From assembly GCA_018402135.1 (NCBI GenBank), contig JAGYJF010000005.1, forward strand, positions 62,001-126,000: DNA of 64,000 nucleotides, read 5' to 3'. The position numbers and the translations under genes were made by a program. Below are positions 26,088-35,401 of this stretch, one piece after another. The stretch is from Flavobacteriaceae bacterium (GTDB lineage: Bacteria > Bacteroidota > Bacteroidia > Flavobacteriales > Flavobacteriaceae). Numbering within the stretch: the first letter of the stretch is position 1; every line of letters starts with the position of its first letter. The notes under the pieces were generated by a model. It made no database searches. It saw nothing but the letters and a program-made list of their open reading frames with translations, and had not been told where the DNA came from.

Positions 26088-27976
26088 TGTTTTAAATCTA
26101 TCACTTTTAGGGTGGTTTCTCTATTTATTTTGAATGGTTGACCGGATTGTGGTTTTTTATATTCGTCCTCTAATGAATGGGTTAAAATCCATCGCTCCAT
26201 ATCGGTACGGGTAATTTCGCCTTTGATGTATTTTTCAATCATTAAACTCGCAATTCTGCCGGCAAATCGACTTCCCCAATAGCCGTTTTCCACAAAAACA
26301 GCAATGGCAATCGTTGGATTGTCTTTAGGCGCAAAAGCAACAAATATTGAATGGTCGGTAAGTTGTGTTTTAATGTCGTCTATCTTAACGAAGTTTTCAG
26401 CAGTACCTGTTTTTCCACAAATTTCTATTCCCGGCACTTTAAGACTTTGGGCGGTACCTTTGTTATACACATCAAACATACCTTGCACTACTGGCTCAAA
26501 ATGTTGTTTTTCGATGGTGGTGTAGTTTGGTGTGGTAAATTTTGGGTCTATGATTTCACCTTCAATATTTTTGATGATGTGCGGCGTAAAATAATAACCT
26601 CTATTACCTATTGCCGCGGCCATATTGGCTAGCTGTATGGGCGTTGCTTCTACTTCACCTTGACCAATGGCATTTGAAACTACATAAGTAGAACCCCACC
26701 TGTTTTCACCATAACCACGATTGTAAAAATCGCCATCAGGAATTCTGCCTGGTCTTCCAACCGATAAATCATTATTTAAAAATTCGCCCAATCCAAAACT
26801 TTTGGCATGATCGCTCCAAACATTCATTCCTTTAGCTGGATCACGGTATTTATCAATAATTCTTCTATATACATTTACAAAATAGGCATTGCAAGATTCT
26901 GCTATACCAGCATTCATGCTCACTGGGGAACTGTGACTATGACAGCCAGTGAGTCGTCTCCCATTGTAATAATAGCCTAATCTACAGCCAAAACTTTCGT
27001 TGGTAGTAACAACGTTTTCTTGCAGTCCGATTAGTGCATTAATAACCTTAAACGGCGATCCGGGCGCGTATTGTGCTTGCAAACCTCTGTCGAATAATGG
27101 TTTTGCGATTGAATCTCTGTACAACTGGTTAAAGTTTTTTGAACGATCTCTTCCCACTAATAAATTAGGATTGTAGGAAGGCGATGACACCATTGCTAAA
27201 ATTTGACCGGTTGCGGGCTCAATAGCAATGATACCACCGCGTTTGTGTTTCATCAGTAATTCGCCGTATTGCTGAAGTGTTGCATCAATAGTGATAGTAA
27301 TGTCTTTTCCAGGTTCGGGTAGTGTGTCATAAACAGCATTTTTGTAAGGACCAATATCCCGGTTAAAACGGTCTTTCTGTATGAATTTAATACCTTTTTT
27401 ACCTTTAAGAATGTCTTCATAGGACAACTCTATACCTTGTTTTCCAATTAAATCACCCATATTGTAATACGGGTTTCGTTTAATAATAGCATCGTTTACT
27501 TCGCCGATATCTCCAAGAACATTAGCGCCAATGGTTGTTTGATAAGAGCGTAAGGAGCGCTTTTGAATGTAAAAACCTTCGTATTTTCTTAATTTTTCTT
27601 GTAAGGTGGCGTAATCTTCTTTTGATAGCTGTGGAATGAAAACAGAAGGTAAACGCGGTGAATACGTATAGGCCTTTTTATAAATTCTAGTAAAATCTTC
27701 TTTTGTAATATTTAATATTTGACAAAATTCGGCAGTGTCTAATGGCTTTACTTCTCTTGGAATAAGCATTAAATCATAGGATGGTTGATTGGCTACCAAT
27801 AATGTCCCATTTCGGTCGTACACATAACCCCTTTTAGGATAATCGTAAACCTTTCTTATGGCATTATCTTCATAAATGTTATACTCACTGGTGTTGTAGA
27901 CCTGTAAATAGAACAATCGGCCAATAAAACTCAGTCCAACAAGTATAACCACCGAAAATAGTAATAATTTTCTCAT
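26084..27976 (-). CDS. mrdA: Penicillin-binding protein 2 (elongation transpeptidase)
   Basis: Class B PBP that cross-links the side wall, 630 aa. It has an N-terminal membrane anchor (residues 3-22) and a dimerisation domain with KRGYVYDRNGTLLVANQ. The transpeptidase domain has active-site Ser in APGSPFKV (SxxK in the form SPFK), SCN in AESCNAYFV, and KTG in CGKTGTAEN. It overlaps both neighbours by 4 bases, so it is translationally coupled to mreD and rodA. Confidence 0.96.
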   Translation of the reverse strand: MRKLLLFSVVILVGLSFIGRLFYLQVYNTSEYNIYEDNAIRKVYDYPKRGYVYDRNGTLLVANQPSYDLMLIPREVKPLDTAEFCQILNITKEDFTRIYKKAYTYSPRLPSVFIPQLSKEDYATLQEKLRKYEGFYIQKRSLRSYQTTIGANVLGDIGEVNDAIIKRNPYYNMGDLIGKQGIELSYEDILKGKKGIKFIQKDRFNRDIGPYKNAVYDTLPEPGKDITITIDATLQQYGELLMKHKRGGIIAIEPATGQILAMVSSPSYNPNLLVGRDRSKNFNQLYRDSIAKPLFDRGLQAQYAPGSPFKVINALIGLQENVVTTNESFGCRLGYYYNGRRLTGCHSHSSPVSMNAGIAESCNAYFVNVYRRIIDKYRDPAKGMNVWSDHAKSFGLGEFLNNDLSVGRPGRIPDGDFYNRGYGENRWGSTYVVSNAIGQGEVEATPIQLANMAAAIGNRGYYFTPHIIKNIEGEIIDPKFTTPNYTTIEKQHFEPVVQGMFDVYNKGTAQSLKVPGIEICGKTGTAENFVKIDDIKTQLTDHSIFVAFAPKDNPTIAIAVFVENGYWGSRFAGRIASLMIEKYIKGEITRTDMERWILTHSLEDEYKKPQSGQPFKINRETTLKVIDLKQ

Positions 27977-28479
27977 CGCCGTTTTCTACTAAAAATTATA
28001 TTTGTAATTAAACATACTATAATCGTAAAAATACTACTGAAAACCACTTTTTTTAATAGTTCTATGATTTCTGAAAAGTTAAAAAACTCTAAACTGAAAA
28101 GCACTAAGTGATGCGTAACTACACCAATTGTCACATAGGTTATAAAACTTCCAAACTCTGACTGATTAAATTTAATACCTTGATGATCGTATAACATTCC
28201 GAACGAAAATTTTAACATAGGCGGTCTGGCATATGCTAAAAAAACTGAAGCGGCGGCATGCACTCCACCTGAGTCAGAAAAAATATCAACACACAAACCT
28301 AAAAGAAAACTTAAGAACAAAAATAACACGCGATTATTGCTTGTGGGATAGGTTAAAATAAACAATATGTAAATAAATGGGTTGATATATCCTAAAAAAT
28401 TGATGTGATTAAGTACCAAACCTTGCGCAAGAATCAGCAGTAAAAACGACACTATTTTCGTGATTGCAAGGTTATTCAT
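27973..28479 (-). CDS. mreD: Rod shape-determining protein MreD
   Basis: A 168-residue inner-membrane protein with five or six predicted helices. It has little sequence identity to any MreD, but the position between mreC and mrdA, the length and the motif FLLGLCVDIFSDSGGVHAAASVFLAY identify it. It overlaps mreC by 8 bases and mrdA by 4. Confidence 0.9.
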   Translation of the reverse strand: MNNLAITKIVSFLLLILAQGLVLNHINFLGYINPFIYILFILTYPTSNNRVLFLFLSFLLGLCVDIFSDSGGVHAAASVFLAYARPPMLKFSFGMLYDHQGIKFNQSEFGSFITYVTIGVVTHHLVLFSLEFFNFSEIIELLKKVVFSSIFTIIVCLITNIIFSRKRR

Positions 28480-29290
28480 TATCGATTTCTAATGATTTAA
28501 TTTCTTTGGAATCTTTATTTTCTACAACGTAAACATGGCCGATATTGGTCATATCATTAAACAATTCAACATCTATAGAGTAAGTATCACCGCCAGGGTC
28601 TAGATTAATTTTATTAATTACCCCAATTAAAATTCCTTTAGGAAAAATAGTAGATTGTCCACCTGTTATAATCGTATCGCCATTTTTCACAGGTGCAAAT
28701 TTAGAAACATCAACCATCTGAACTATTTGAGCAGACTTAGCATTCCAACGCAGAGAGCCGATATGACTGCTGTTTTTTATTTGCGCGTTTATACGGCTTT
28801 TTATATTTAAAATAGATTGTACTCTTGAGTAGCCATTGGTGGTCGCGTCAATAATTCCTATAATTCCTTTGGATGTGAACACCCCAAAATCTTGGCTAAT
28901 ACCATCTTTCGAACCTTTATTAATGGTTAAATAATTGTTGTTTGAAGCATAACTATTTTTGTAAACTTGAGCCGAATAAATTACATAGTTTCCAGAAATA
29001 TTAACGGAATCAGAAGTTGAAATGACTTCTGTTTGAGTTTGGTTTAGTAACTGGCTTCGTAAGTTTTTATTTTCTTCTATAAGCAGTTCGTTATCTTTTT
29101 TCAATCCGAAGTACTGTGTAATACTAAACTTGGTTTCAAATAGGCTTCCACTAATAAAATTTGCAGAATTTAAGAACTTACTTCTATGATAGTCGTGATT
29201 TTGAATGGTGAGTGCGATGGACAAACCAAATAATAACATGAACATAAGAAATGTTTTATTTCTTAGTACAAAGTTTATAATTTGTTGCAT
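28472..29290 (-). CDS. mreC: Rod shape-determining protein MreC
   Basis: A 272-residue periplasmic scaffold of the elongasome. It has an N-terminal membrane helix (about residues 10-28) and a coiled coil (LKKDNELLIEENKNLRSQLL). The two beta domains include TINKGSKDGISQDFGVFT and GDTIITGGQSTIFPKGILIG. It links MreB and PBP2 across the membrane. It follows mreB by 9 bases. Confidence 0.95.
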   Translation of the reverse strand: MQQIINFVLRNKTFLMFMLLFGLSIALTIQNHDYHRSKFLNSANFISGSLFETKFSITQYFGLKKDNELLIEENKNLRSQLLNQTQTEVISTSDSVNISGNYVIYSAQVYKNSYASNNNYLTINKGSKDGISQDFGVFTSKGIIGIIDATTNGYSRVQSILNIKSRINAQIKNSSHIGSLRWNAKSAQIVQMVDVSKFAPVKNGDTIITGGQSTIFPKGILIGVINKINLDPGGDTYSIDVELFNDMTNIGHVYVVENKDSKEIKSLEIDNE

Positions 29291-29299
29291 GTTACACTA

Positions 29300-30328
29300 T
29301 TATTTAATCAATATGCTTTTGAATTTGGCGAGGTTTTTAAGCGTAATACCTGTGCCGCGCACAACGGCACGTAAAGGATCTTCGGCAATGTACACAGGTA
29401 GATCGGTTTTTTGGGAAAGTCGTTTGTCTAATCCTCTTAACATAGATCCACCACCAGCAAGGTAAATGCCAGTATTATAAATATCTGCGGCTAATTCTGG
29501 TGGTGTTTGCGATAAGGTTTCCATGACTGAGTCTTCAATACGAAGAATAGACTTATCTAATGCCTTGGCTATTTCGCGGTATGAGATTTGAACCTGCTTA
29601 GGTTTCCCGGTTAACAAATCACGACCTTGAACGCTCATTTCGTCAGGAGGTAATTCTAAATCTTCAGTTGCGGCACCAATTTGAATTTTAATTTTTTCAG
29701 CGGTTCTTTCACCAACATAAAGGTTGTGTTGGGTTCGCATATAATATACAATATCGTTCGTGAAAACGTCGCCAGCAACTTTAACAGATTTGTCGCAAAC
29801 AATGCCACCAAGAGCGATCACCGCTATTTCGGTAGTACCACCGCCAATATCTACAATCATATTTCCTTTAGGCTGCATAATGTCTATCCCAATACCTATG
29901 GCGGCAGCCATGGGTTCGTGAATTAAATAAACTTCTTTACCGTTAACGCGTTCGCACGATTCTTTTACAGCACGCATTTCTACCTCTGTAATTCCTGAAG
30001 GAATACATACTACCATACGTAAAGCTGGCGTAAACCATTTCTTTTTTAAGGCAGGTATATTCTTAATAAACATGCTAATCATTTCTTCAGAAGCTGCAAA
30101 ATCTGCAATAACACCGTCTTTTAAAGGTCGGATAGTTTTAATATTTTCGTGGGTTTTACCTTGCATCATATTCGCTTCTTGACCGACATGGGTGATTTTC
30201 CCAGTGATACGATCTCGTGCTACAATCGATGGTGCGTCTACAACTACTTTGTCATTGTGAATAATAAGAGTGTTAGCCGTTCCTAAATCAATGGCTATCT
30301 CTTCGGTTAAGAAATCAAAAAATCCCAT
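29300..30328 (-). CDS. mreB: Rod shape-determining protein MreB
   Basis: Bacterial actin that guides side-wall synthesis, 342 aa. Phosphate 1 motif IDLGTANTLI, phosphate 2 motif VDIGGGTTEIAVI and adenosine motif GIYLAGGGSMLRGLD are all intact. It is the first gene of the mre operon, 63 bases after purH. A promoter-like TATTTTTA on the minus strand lies in that gap (near 30375). Confidence 0.97.
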   Translation of the reverse strand: MGFFDFLTEEIAIDLGTANTLIIHNDKVVVDAPSIVARDRITGKITHVGQEANMMQGKTHENIKTIRPLKDGVIADFAASEEMISMFIKNIPALKKKWFTPALRMVVCIPSGITEVEMRAVKESCERVNGKEVYLIHEPMAAAIGIGIDIMQPKGNMIVDIGGGTTEIAVIALGGIVCDKSVKVAGDVFTNDIVYYMRTQHNLYVGERTAEKIKIQIGAATEDLELPPDEMSVQGRDLLTGKPKQVQISYREIAKALDKSILRIEDSVMETLSQTPPELAADIYNTGIYLAGGGSMLRGLDKRLSQKTDLPVYIAEDPLRAVVRGTGITLKNLAKFKSILIK

Positions 30329-30391
30329 GGGCTATTAGTAAAATATTGAAAGGTTTAGTTGTATAACGATATAGTTGTAAAAATAGTAAAA

Positions 30392-31924
30392 TTAATGTTT
30401 AAAATGACGTATTCCTGTAAATACCATACTTATATTGTTCGCATTGCAATAGTCGATACTTAGTTCATCTTTTATCGAGCCGCCAGGCTGAATAACCGAT
30501 GTAATACCTGCGTTTCCAGCAATTTCAACACAATCTGGAAATGGGAAAAAGGCATCACTTGCCATCACGGCGCCCTTCAAATCAAAATTAAAAGAAACTG
30601 CCTTATGAATGGCCTGATTTAAGGCATCAACACGACTGGTTTGTCCGGTACCGCTAGCGCACAATTGTTTGTTTTTTGCCAGAACAATGGTATTGGACTT
30701 TGTGTGTTTACAAATTTTTGAAGCAAAAATCAAGTCTTCGAGTTCCTGACTATTAGGTTTTTCGTCAGTTTGATACGATAGCTTTTCAAGGGTATCGGTT
30801 AACAGATCTTTGTCTTGAACCAAAACGCCATTTAAGCAAGTTCTTACGTTTGTATCGGGTAATTTAGCATCTTTTTGAATTAATAAAATTCGGTTTTTCT
30901 TTGAGGCTAAAATTGCTTGAGCTGCCGGGTCAAAAGCAGGTGCAATTACTACTTCGCAGAATAATGAATTTATCAAATTTGCAGTCGCTTCGTCTACAGT
31001 TGTGTTGGCAATAAGAATACCTCCAAAGGCAGAAACCGGATCGCCTGCCAACGCATCTGCGTAAGCTTCTTTTAAACTTGGTCTGGTAGCGATACCACAG
31101 GCATTATTGTGTTTAAGAATAGCGAATGTTGGTGGATCGTTCTTAAATTCATTCATTAAATTCACAGCGGCATCAACATCTAAAAGGTTATTATAGCTCA
31201 ATTCTTTTCCATGAAGTTTGGTAAACATGGCTTCAAAATTGCCAAAGAAATAGCCTCTTTGATGTGGATTTTCACCATAACGCAACACTTGGCCTTTAGT
31301 CTCACTAAGTTTTAGGGTAGCAATCTCATGGTTTTTGTTGAAGTAATTGAAAATTGCTGAATCATAATGTGATGAGATATTAAAGGATTTTGCGGCAAAA
31401 TGTTTTCTGTCTAGTTCTGCAGTTGTACCATTGCTGGTTGAAATTAACTCTAAAAATTCCTGATAATCGTTTACTGAAGACACACAAATAACGTCTTTAT
31501 AATTTTTGGCAGCGGCTCGAATAAGTGAAATACCGCCAATATCAATTTTTTCGATGATATCATCATGACTGGCGCCAGAGTTGACCGTTTTTTCAAACGG
31601 ATATAAATCAACAATAACTAAATCTATTTGAGGAATATCAAAAGCTTCCAGTTCTTGTACATCACTTTCAACATTCTGTCGGTTTAAAATACCTCCAAAA
31701 ATTTTGGGATGTAAGGTTTTAACACGACCACCTAAAATGGATGGATAGGAGGTAAGGTCTTCTACAGCAATAACATCGTAACCAAGATCTTTTATAAATT
31801 GTTCAGTACCGCCTGTTGAATATAAAGTAACATTTAAGTCGCTTAACGTTTTAATAATGGGTGCCAAACCGTCTTTACTAAAAACAGATATTAATGCCGA
31901 TGAAATTTTTTTTGGGTTGCTCAT
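30392..31924 (-). CDS. purH: Bifunctional AICAR transformylase / IMP cyclohydrolase
   Basis: Performs the last two steps of IMP synthesis. The N-terminal MGS-like cyclohydrolase domain has ALISVFSKDGLAP, STGGTEQFI and GGRVKTLHPKIFGGIL. The C-terminal transformylase domain has the KHNNACG motif (catalytic Lys and His) and the SDAFFPFPD segment. Length 510 aa is normal. It lies upstream of mreB on the same strand; this order is common in flavobacteria from memory. Confidence 0.97.
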   Translation of the reverse strand: MSNPKKISSALISVFSKDGLAPIIKTLSDLNVTLYSTGGTEQFIKDLGYDVIAVEDLTSYPSILGGRVKTLHPKIFGGILNRQNVESDVQELEAFDIPQIDLVIVDLYPFEKTVNSGASHDDIIEKIDIGGISLIRAAAKNYKDVICVSSVNDYQEFLELISTSNGTTAELDRKHFAAKSFNISSHYDSAIFNYFNKNHEIATLKLSETKGQVLRYGENPHQRGYFFGNFEAMFTKLHGKELSYNNLLDVDAAVNLMNEFKNDPPTFAILKHNNACGIATRPSLKEAYADALAGDPVSAFGGILIANTTVDEATANLINSLFCEVVIAPAFDPAAQAILASKKNRILLIQKDAKLPDTNVRTCLNGVLVQDKDLLTDTLEKLSYQTDEKPNSQELEDLIFASKICKHTKSNTIVLAKNKQLCASGTGQTSRVDALNQAIHKAVSFNFDLKGAVMASDAFFPFPDCVEIAGNAGITSVIQPGGSIKDELSIDYCNANNISMVFTGIRHFKH

Positions 31925-31950
31925 TGGGTTGTATTGTGATTTTTAAAGTG

Positions 31951-31958
31951 CAAAAGTA
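31951..31958 (-). promoter_or_regulatory. Promoter -7 element of purH
   Basis: Minus-strand TACTTTTG, a perfect TAnnTTTG, 26 bases before the purH ATG. The upstream -33 region lacks a clear TTTG. I see no purine riboswitch-like structure in the 141-base gap. Confidence 0.5.
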
Positions 31959-32065
31959 CATATTATAACACTTAAAATTGAGGCTTTACCAACACTTTGT
32001 TTAAGATTTTTGTAACAATCAATTGTTGAAAACGTCCTATCTTTAACTTTATAAAATTAGCCTAT

Positions 32066-33319
32066 ATGATCATTTATTTAAGAGTAATAAAGGAGAGCTT
32101 TGCTTTTGCCTTAAATGCTCTTAGAAACAATAAGTTGCGTACTTTTTTGTCGTTGCTTGGTGTTACTATTGGAATTTTTTCAATCATTGCTGTTTTGGCA
32201 GCGGTAGACTCGTTGGATAGACAAATAAAATCACAACTTAGTTCCCTTGACAGTAATACCATGTATTTATCTAATTTTTCATTTGGTCCCACTGAAGTGC
32301 CGCGTTGGAAGCGTGAACAATTTGACCAAATTTCATATAATGAATTTAAGTACCTTCAATCTTCTATGACCAATGTTGAGCATATGGCATTTCAGCTTTT
32401 TGTTAAGAAAGAAAGTATTAGATACGAGGCAGAATTAGTTAGCGGTGTAAATACGGTAGTGGTTTCCAATGAATTTGAAGATATTCAAACTTTAGAATTT
32501 GAATCAGGTAGATTTTATAACGAATCCGAATCTAATTCAGGAAAACCTGTTGTGGTTATTGGTTCAGGAATTGCTAATTCTTTATTTGGAAATTTAGATC
32601 CTATTGGCAAGGACGTTCGGCTTTATGGACAGAAATTTACAGTGATTGGGGTTGTTAAAAAAGAAGGCTCTCCAATTTTCGGCGATAGTAACGATATTTC
32701 AATTTTTTTACCTGCTAATTTTGTTCGTACGCGTTATGGTGAAAATAATCCAAATATGAGGAACATTGTAATTATTAAACCGCAACCTAATTCGGATCCT
32801 GCTCTTGTTAAAGCAGACCTAGTTCAATTGTTACGTTACAAACGCGGATTAAAACCCGATGAAATAGATACTTTTTTTATCAGTATTATTTCTGGAGTAC
32901 AAGACTTGATAGACGGCATCATCGGAACCATGAATTTTGTTGGGTGGCTTATTAGTGGTTTTTCCTTGCTGGTAGGAGGATTTGGTATTGCTAATATCAT
33001 GTTTGTTAGCGTTAAAGAACGCACTAATATTATTGGCATTCAGAAATCTTTAGGTGCTAAAAATAAATTTATTCTGATGCAATTCTTGTTCGAGGCAATT
33101 ATTTTAGCCGTGGTTGGCGGTATTATCGGATTGATATTTGTTTGGATTGCAACCTTGGTAATTTCGCAATTTTCAGGAGATTTTCAGTTTGTATTATCTT
33201 TTTGGAATATGGTAATCGGATTTAGCTTATCCTCAATAATAGGTTTGGTAGCAGGTATTGTGCCTGCTATTTCAGCTTCAAAACTAGACCCAGTAGAAGC
33301 GATACGAACAGGAATGTAA
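32066..33319 (+). CDS. MacB-like ABC transporter permease
   Basis: A 417-residue MacB/FtsX permease. It has one N-terminal helix after NALRNNKLRTFLSLLGVTIGI, then a periplasmic MacB_PCD domain (about residues 45-270). Three C-terminal helices form the FtsX domain, with GGFGIANIMFVSVKERTNIIGI and VPAISASKLDPVEAIR. It probably works in mechanotransmission or efflux of a small molecule or lipoprotein. No ATP-binding subunit lies next to it, so it must pair with one encoded elsewhere. Confidence 0.92.
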   Translation: MIIYLRVIKESFAFALNALRNNKLRTFLSLLGVTIGIFSIIAVLAAVDSLDRQIKSQLSSLDSNTMYLSNFSFGPTEVPRWKREQFDQISYNEFKYLQSSMTNVEHMAFQLFVKKESIRYEAELVSGVNTVVVSNEFEDIQTLEFESGRFYNESESNSGKPVVVIGSGIANSLFGNLDPIGKDVRLYGQKFTVIGVVKKEGSPIFGDSNDISIFLPANFVRTRYGENNPNMRNIVIIKPQPNSDPALVKADLVQLLRYKRGLKPDEIDTFFISIISGVQDLIDGIIGTMNFVGWLISGFSLLVGGFGIANIMFVSVKERTNIIGIQKSLGAKNKFILMQFLFEAIILAVVGGIIGLIFVWIATLVISQFSGDFQFVLSFWNMVIGFSLSSIIGLVAGIVPAISASKLDPVEAIRTGM

Positions 33320-33335
33320 ATTGGAGTAACGCTCG

Positions 33336-33794
33336 TTAATCAAATAAGGTTGCAACTTTTTTGCAAACATATTCTAGAAACCGTTCGTCTTTTTCGGTAA
33401 AAGGATCTGGCGTATTCGAATCAATGTCTATTTGGCCAATATTCTCACTATTCACAAAAATTGGAACCACAATTTCTGCCTTAACATTTATACTACAGGC
33501 AATATAATTATCTTGAACGGTAACATCTGGCACTACAAAGTTTTGATTACTCACCGCAACTTGACCACAAATACCTTTTCCAAAAGGAATAATAGTATGA
33601 TCGGTAGGTGCCCCTACATAAGGACCAAGTTTCAACTCTTGCTTGTCGCCATTTTTAAAATAAAAACCTACCCAATTGTAATAGGAAATTGAATCGGATA
33701 ACAACTTGCAAATATGAAGTAATTTTCCATCTCTGTTTAAATCGCTGTCAGATACAATCGCTTTTACTTTTTGTTTTAAATCTTGAAATGGCAT
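33336..33794 (-). CDS. GAF-domain protein, free methionine-(R)-sulfoxide reductase-like
   Basis: A 152-residue single GAF domain of the YebR/fRMsr family: GKGICGQVAVSNQ, DVTVQDNYIACS, EIVVPIF, then IGQIDIDS. Two of the three cysteines known in the E. coli enzyme are kept (in GICG and IACS). The third, in the VACTRIPFG region, is replaced (the sequence here is YVGAPTDHTIIPFG). It could reduce free Met-R-sulfoxide with a two-cysteine mechanism, but activity is not assured. Such a role would complement msrA at 4.4 kb. Confidence 0.82.
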   Translation of the reverse strand: MPFQDLKQKVKAIVSDSDLNRDGKLLHICKLLSDSISYYNWVGFYFKNGDKQELKLGPYVGAPTDHTIIPFGKGICGQVAVSNQNFVVPDVTVQDNYIACSINVKAEIVVPIFVNSENIGQIDIDSNTPDPFTEKDERFLEYVCKKVATLFD

Positions 33795-33810
33795 GTTATT
33801 TTTTTTTTGG

Positions 33811-33840
33811 CAAAAGTATTTAAAAAGCCGTAATTTTCAA
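33811..33840 (-). promoter_or_regulatory. Promoter of the GAF gene
   Basis: On the minus strand a TTG (-33, 33838-33840), a 19-base spacer and a perfect TACTTTTG (33811-33818), 16 bases before the ATG. It is one of the best matches to the flavobacterial consensus in the window. Confidence 0.6.
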
Positions 33841-33884
33841 TGTTTAATTTAAGCAACTTTAACACTAAAATCGCCGTAAAATAA

Positions 33885-34433
33885 TTGTTTTCAATTTTTC
33901 AAAAATATAGACTTGTCATTAAATTTATAATTACCTTTTTATTGGTTTATGGAATAGCTTCTGGCATCTATAAATTTTATCTTGATTTTAGTGATGGCTC
34001 CCAATTTTATCCTGATTATTTAACCAATTTGGTGGCCAAACAAAGTAGCGCTATTATCAATAGTTTTGGGTATCCCACCGAAATAGAACCACACAAATTA
34101 GAACCTTCTATGAAACTTATTGTGAAAAATAAATTTGTGGCAAGGGTTGTTGAAGGATGTAATTCGGTGAGTGTTATTATTTTGTTTGCGTCCTTTGTGG
34201 TGGCCTTCGCGGGTTCATTTAAAGCTACTTTTTTTTATGTTTTGGCAGGTAGTTCACTCATTTATGCGGTGAATTTAATTAGAATAGCCATTTTAAGCAT
34301 CGGGCTTTACAAATATCCATGGCGCAGCGAACTGTTGCATACTGTAATTTTTCCATTAATTATTTATGGTTTGGTATTCTTGCTTTGGATGGTATGGGTG
34401 CATTATTATTCTAGACAACAGAAAAGCAAATGA
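33885..34433 (+). CDS. xrtF: Exosortase F
   Basis: A 182-residue integral membrane cysteine transpeptidase-like protein of the exosortase/archaeosortase family, XrtF type. The catalytic triad is visible: Cys in ARVVEGCNSVSVIILF, Arg in YAVNLIRIAIL and His in LLHTVIFPLIIYG. Family knowledge says exosortases process proteins bearing C-terminal PEP-CTERM-like signals; no such protein is encoded in this window. The only start in frame is TTG, directly after a TAA codon. The gene overlaps its partner by 4 bases. Confidence 0.9.
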   Translation: MFSIFQKYRLVIKFIITFLLVYGIASGIYKFYLDFSDGSQFYPDYLTNLVAKQSSAIINSFGYPTEIEPHKLEPSMKLIVKNKFVARVVEGCNSVSVIILFASFVVAFAGSFKATFFYVLAGSSLIYAVNLIRIAILSIGLYKYPWRSELLHTVIFPLIIYGLVFLLWMVWVHYYSRQQKSK

Positions 34434-34858
34434 GTAATCCCTTTAAGTATATATTGCTTTTGATTTTATTTGGGTTACTCGTTCTGGTGCGCGTGTTCGA
34501 AAATGAATTATTCTACGACCCTTATTTATTGTTTTTTCAAAATGATTATTTGTACATGGACTTTCCAAGAAGGGAAATTTTAAAACTTACGCTGTTTACT
34601 ACCTTACGCTACGCAATCAATAGCTTGTTATCACTTGGGGTTATTTATTTATTTTTTAATGATAGGAATATGATACGTTTTGCCGCCCTTCTTTTTGCTA
34701 TTGCCTATCTGTTTTTGCTAATACCATTTTTATACTTTGTCATTAACCCAAGACAAGAAGATTACTATTTGTTTTTCAATGTGCGACGGTTCTTAATTCA
34801 ACCAATCTTTTTATTAATATTTATTCCAGCCTTCTACTATTACAAACTAAGGCGTTAA
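34430..34858 (+). CDS. Exosortase F system-associated membrane protein
   Basis: A 142-residue protein with about four membrane helices (near residues 5-22, 62-82, 86-105 and 120-138). The segment FENELFYDPYLLFFQNDYL and the later NPRQEDYYLFFNVRRFLIQP are typical of the small protein always found beside exosortase F. Function unknown; it is probably a subunit or chaperone of the sortase. The ATGA overlap with xrtF indicates coupling. Confidence 0.88.
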   Translation: MSNPFKYILLLILFGLLVLVRVFENELFYDPYLLFFQNDYLYMDFPRREILKLTLFTTLRYAINSLLSLGVIYLFFNDRNMIRFAALLFAIAYLFLLIPFLYFVINPRQEDYYLFFNVRRFLIQPIFLLIFIPAFYYYKLRR

Positions 34859-34895
34859 TATATTGTGAAATATCAGTTGTATAAGTGCGTTTTTA

Positions 34896-34903
34896 TACCT
34901 TTG
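34896..34903 (+). promoter_or_regulatory. Promoter -7 element of the metal module
   Basis: TACCTTTG, a perfect TAnnTTTG, with a TTG at 34877-34879 as a weak -33 (16-base spacer). It ends 4 bases before the GTG start of the Cys-rich protein gene, so the message would be nearly leaderless. Confidence 0.45.
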
Positions 34904-34907
34904 TATT

Positions 34908-35318
34908 GTGAAATTAAAAACCACAAATAAAACGCTCTCGGTACTCATGGCATTTTTGGTGCTGTGTTCCACGGTTTCTATAACTGTAGAAAAGCATTTT
35001 TGTGGTGGAACTTTGGTTGATGTCGGACTTTTTACGCCAGCGAAGAAATGTTGTCCGGACACTTCAAGTTCCGTTATAATGTCTCAAGAAAGTCACTGTT
35101 GTAATGATGTGGTGGATTTTGTTCAAGGACAAGACGAATTGCTTTTGTCCTCACAGGACGAGTTCAATAAATTCCAAGCTGAGTTTTTTGGCGCCTTCAT
35201 AATTAGCTATGTTCAATTATTTGCAAGTCTTCCAAAAAAGAACCTTCCAAATTATAATTATGTACATCCAAAATTGGTGCATGATATTCATATGCTTCAC
35301 AAAGTTTTTTTAATTTGA
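34908..35318 (+). CDS. Small Cys-rich exported protein, HYC_CC_PP type
   Basis: A 136-residue protein with an N-terminal hydrophobic export segment (residues 8-27). It is followed by EKHFCGG, KKCCPD and HCCND, and ends in a His/Pro-containing tail. This H-(F/Y)-C ... CC ... pattern matches the family called HYC_CC_PP in Bacteroidota annotation (recalled). The paired cysteines and histidines suggest periplasmic metal binding. The GTG start is chosen because the family N-terminus begins here. It precedes a TonB receptor and an HMA protein, so a role in metal (probably copper) uptake is inferred. Confidence 0.78.
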   Translation: MKLKTTNKTLSVLMAFLVLCSTVSITVEKHFCGGTLVDVGLFTPAKKCCPDTSSSVIMSQESHCCNDVVDFVQGQDELLLSSQDEFNKFQAEFFGAFIISYVQLFASLPKKNLPNYNYVHPKLVHDIHMLHKVFLI

Positions 35319-35401
35319 TTTCTTAATGACACCACTTTTATAGAGGGATTGGGAGATTTATCCCGCAATTATTTCATTAATAAACAATCAAATTTTATAT
35401 T

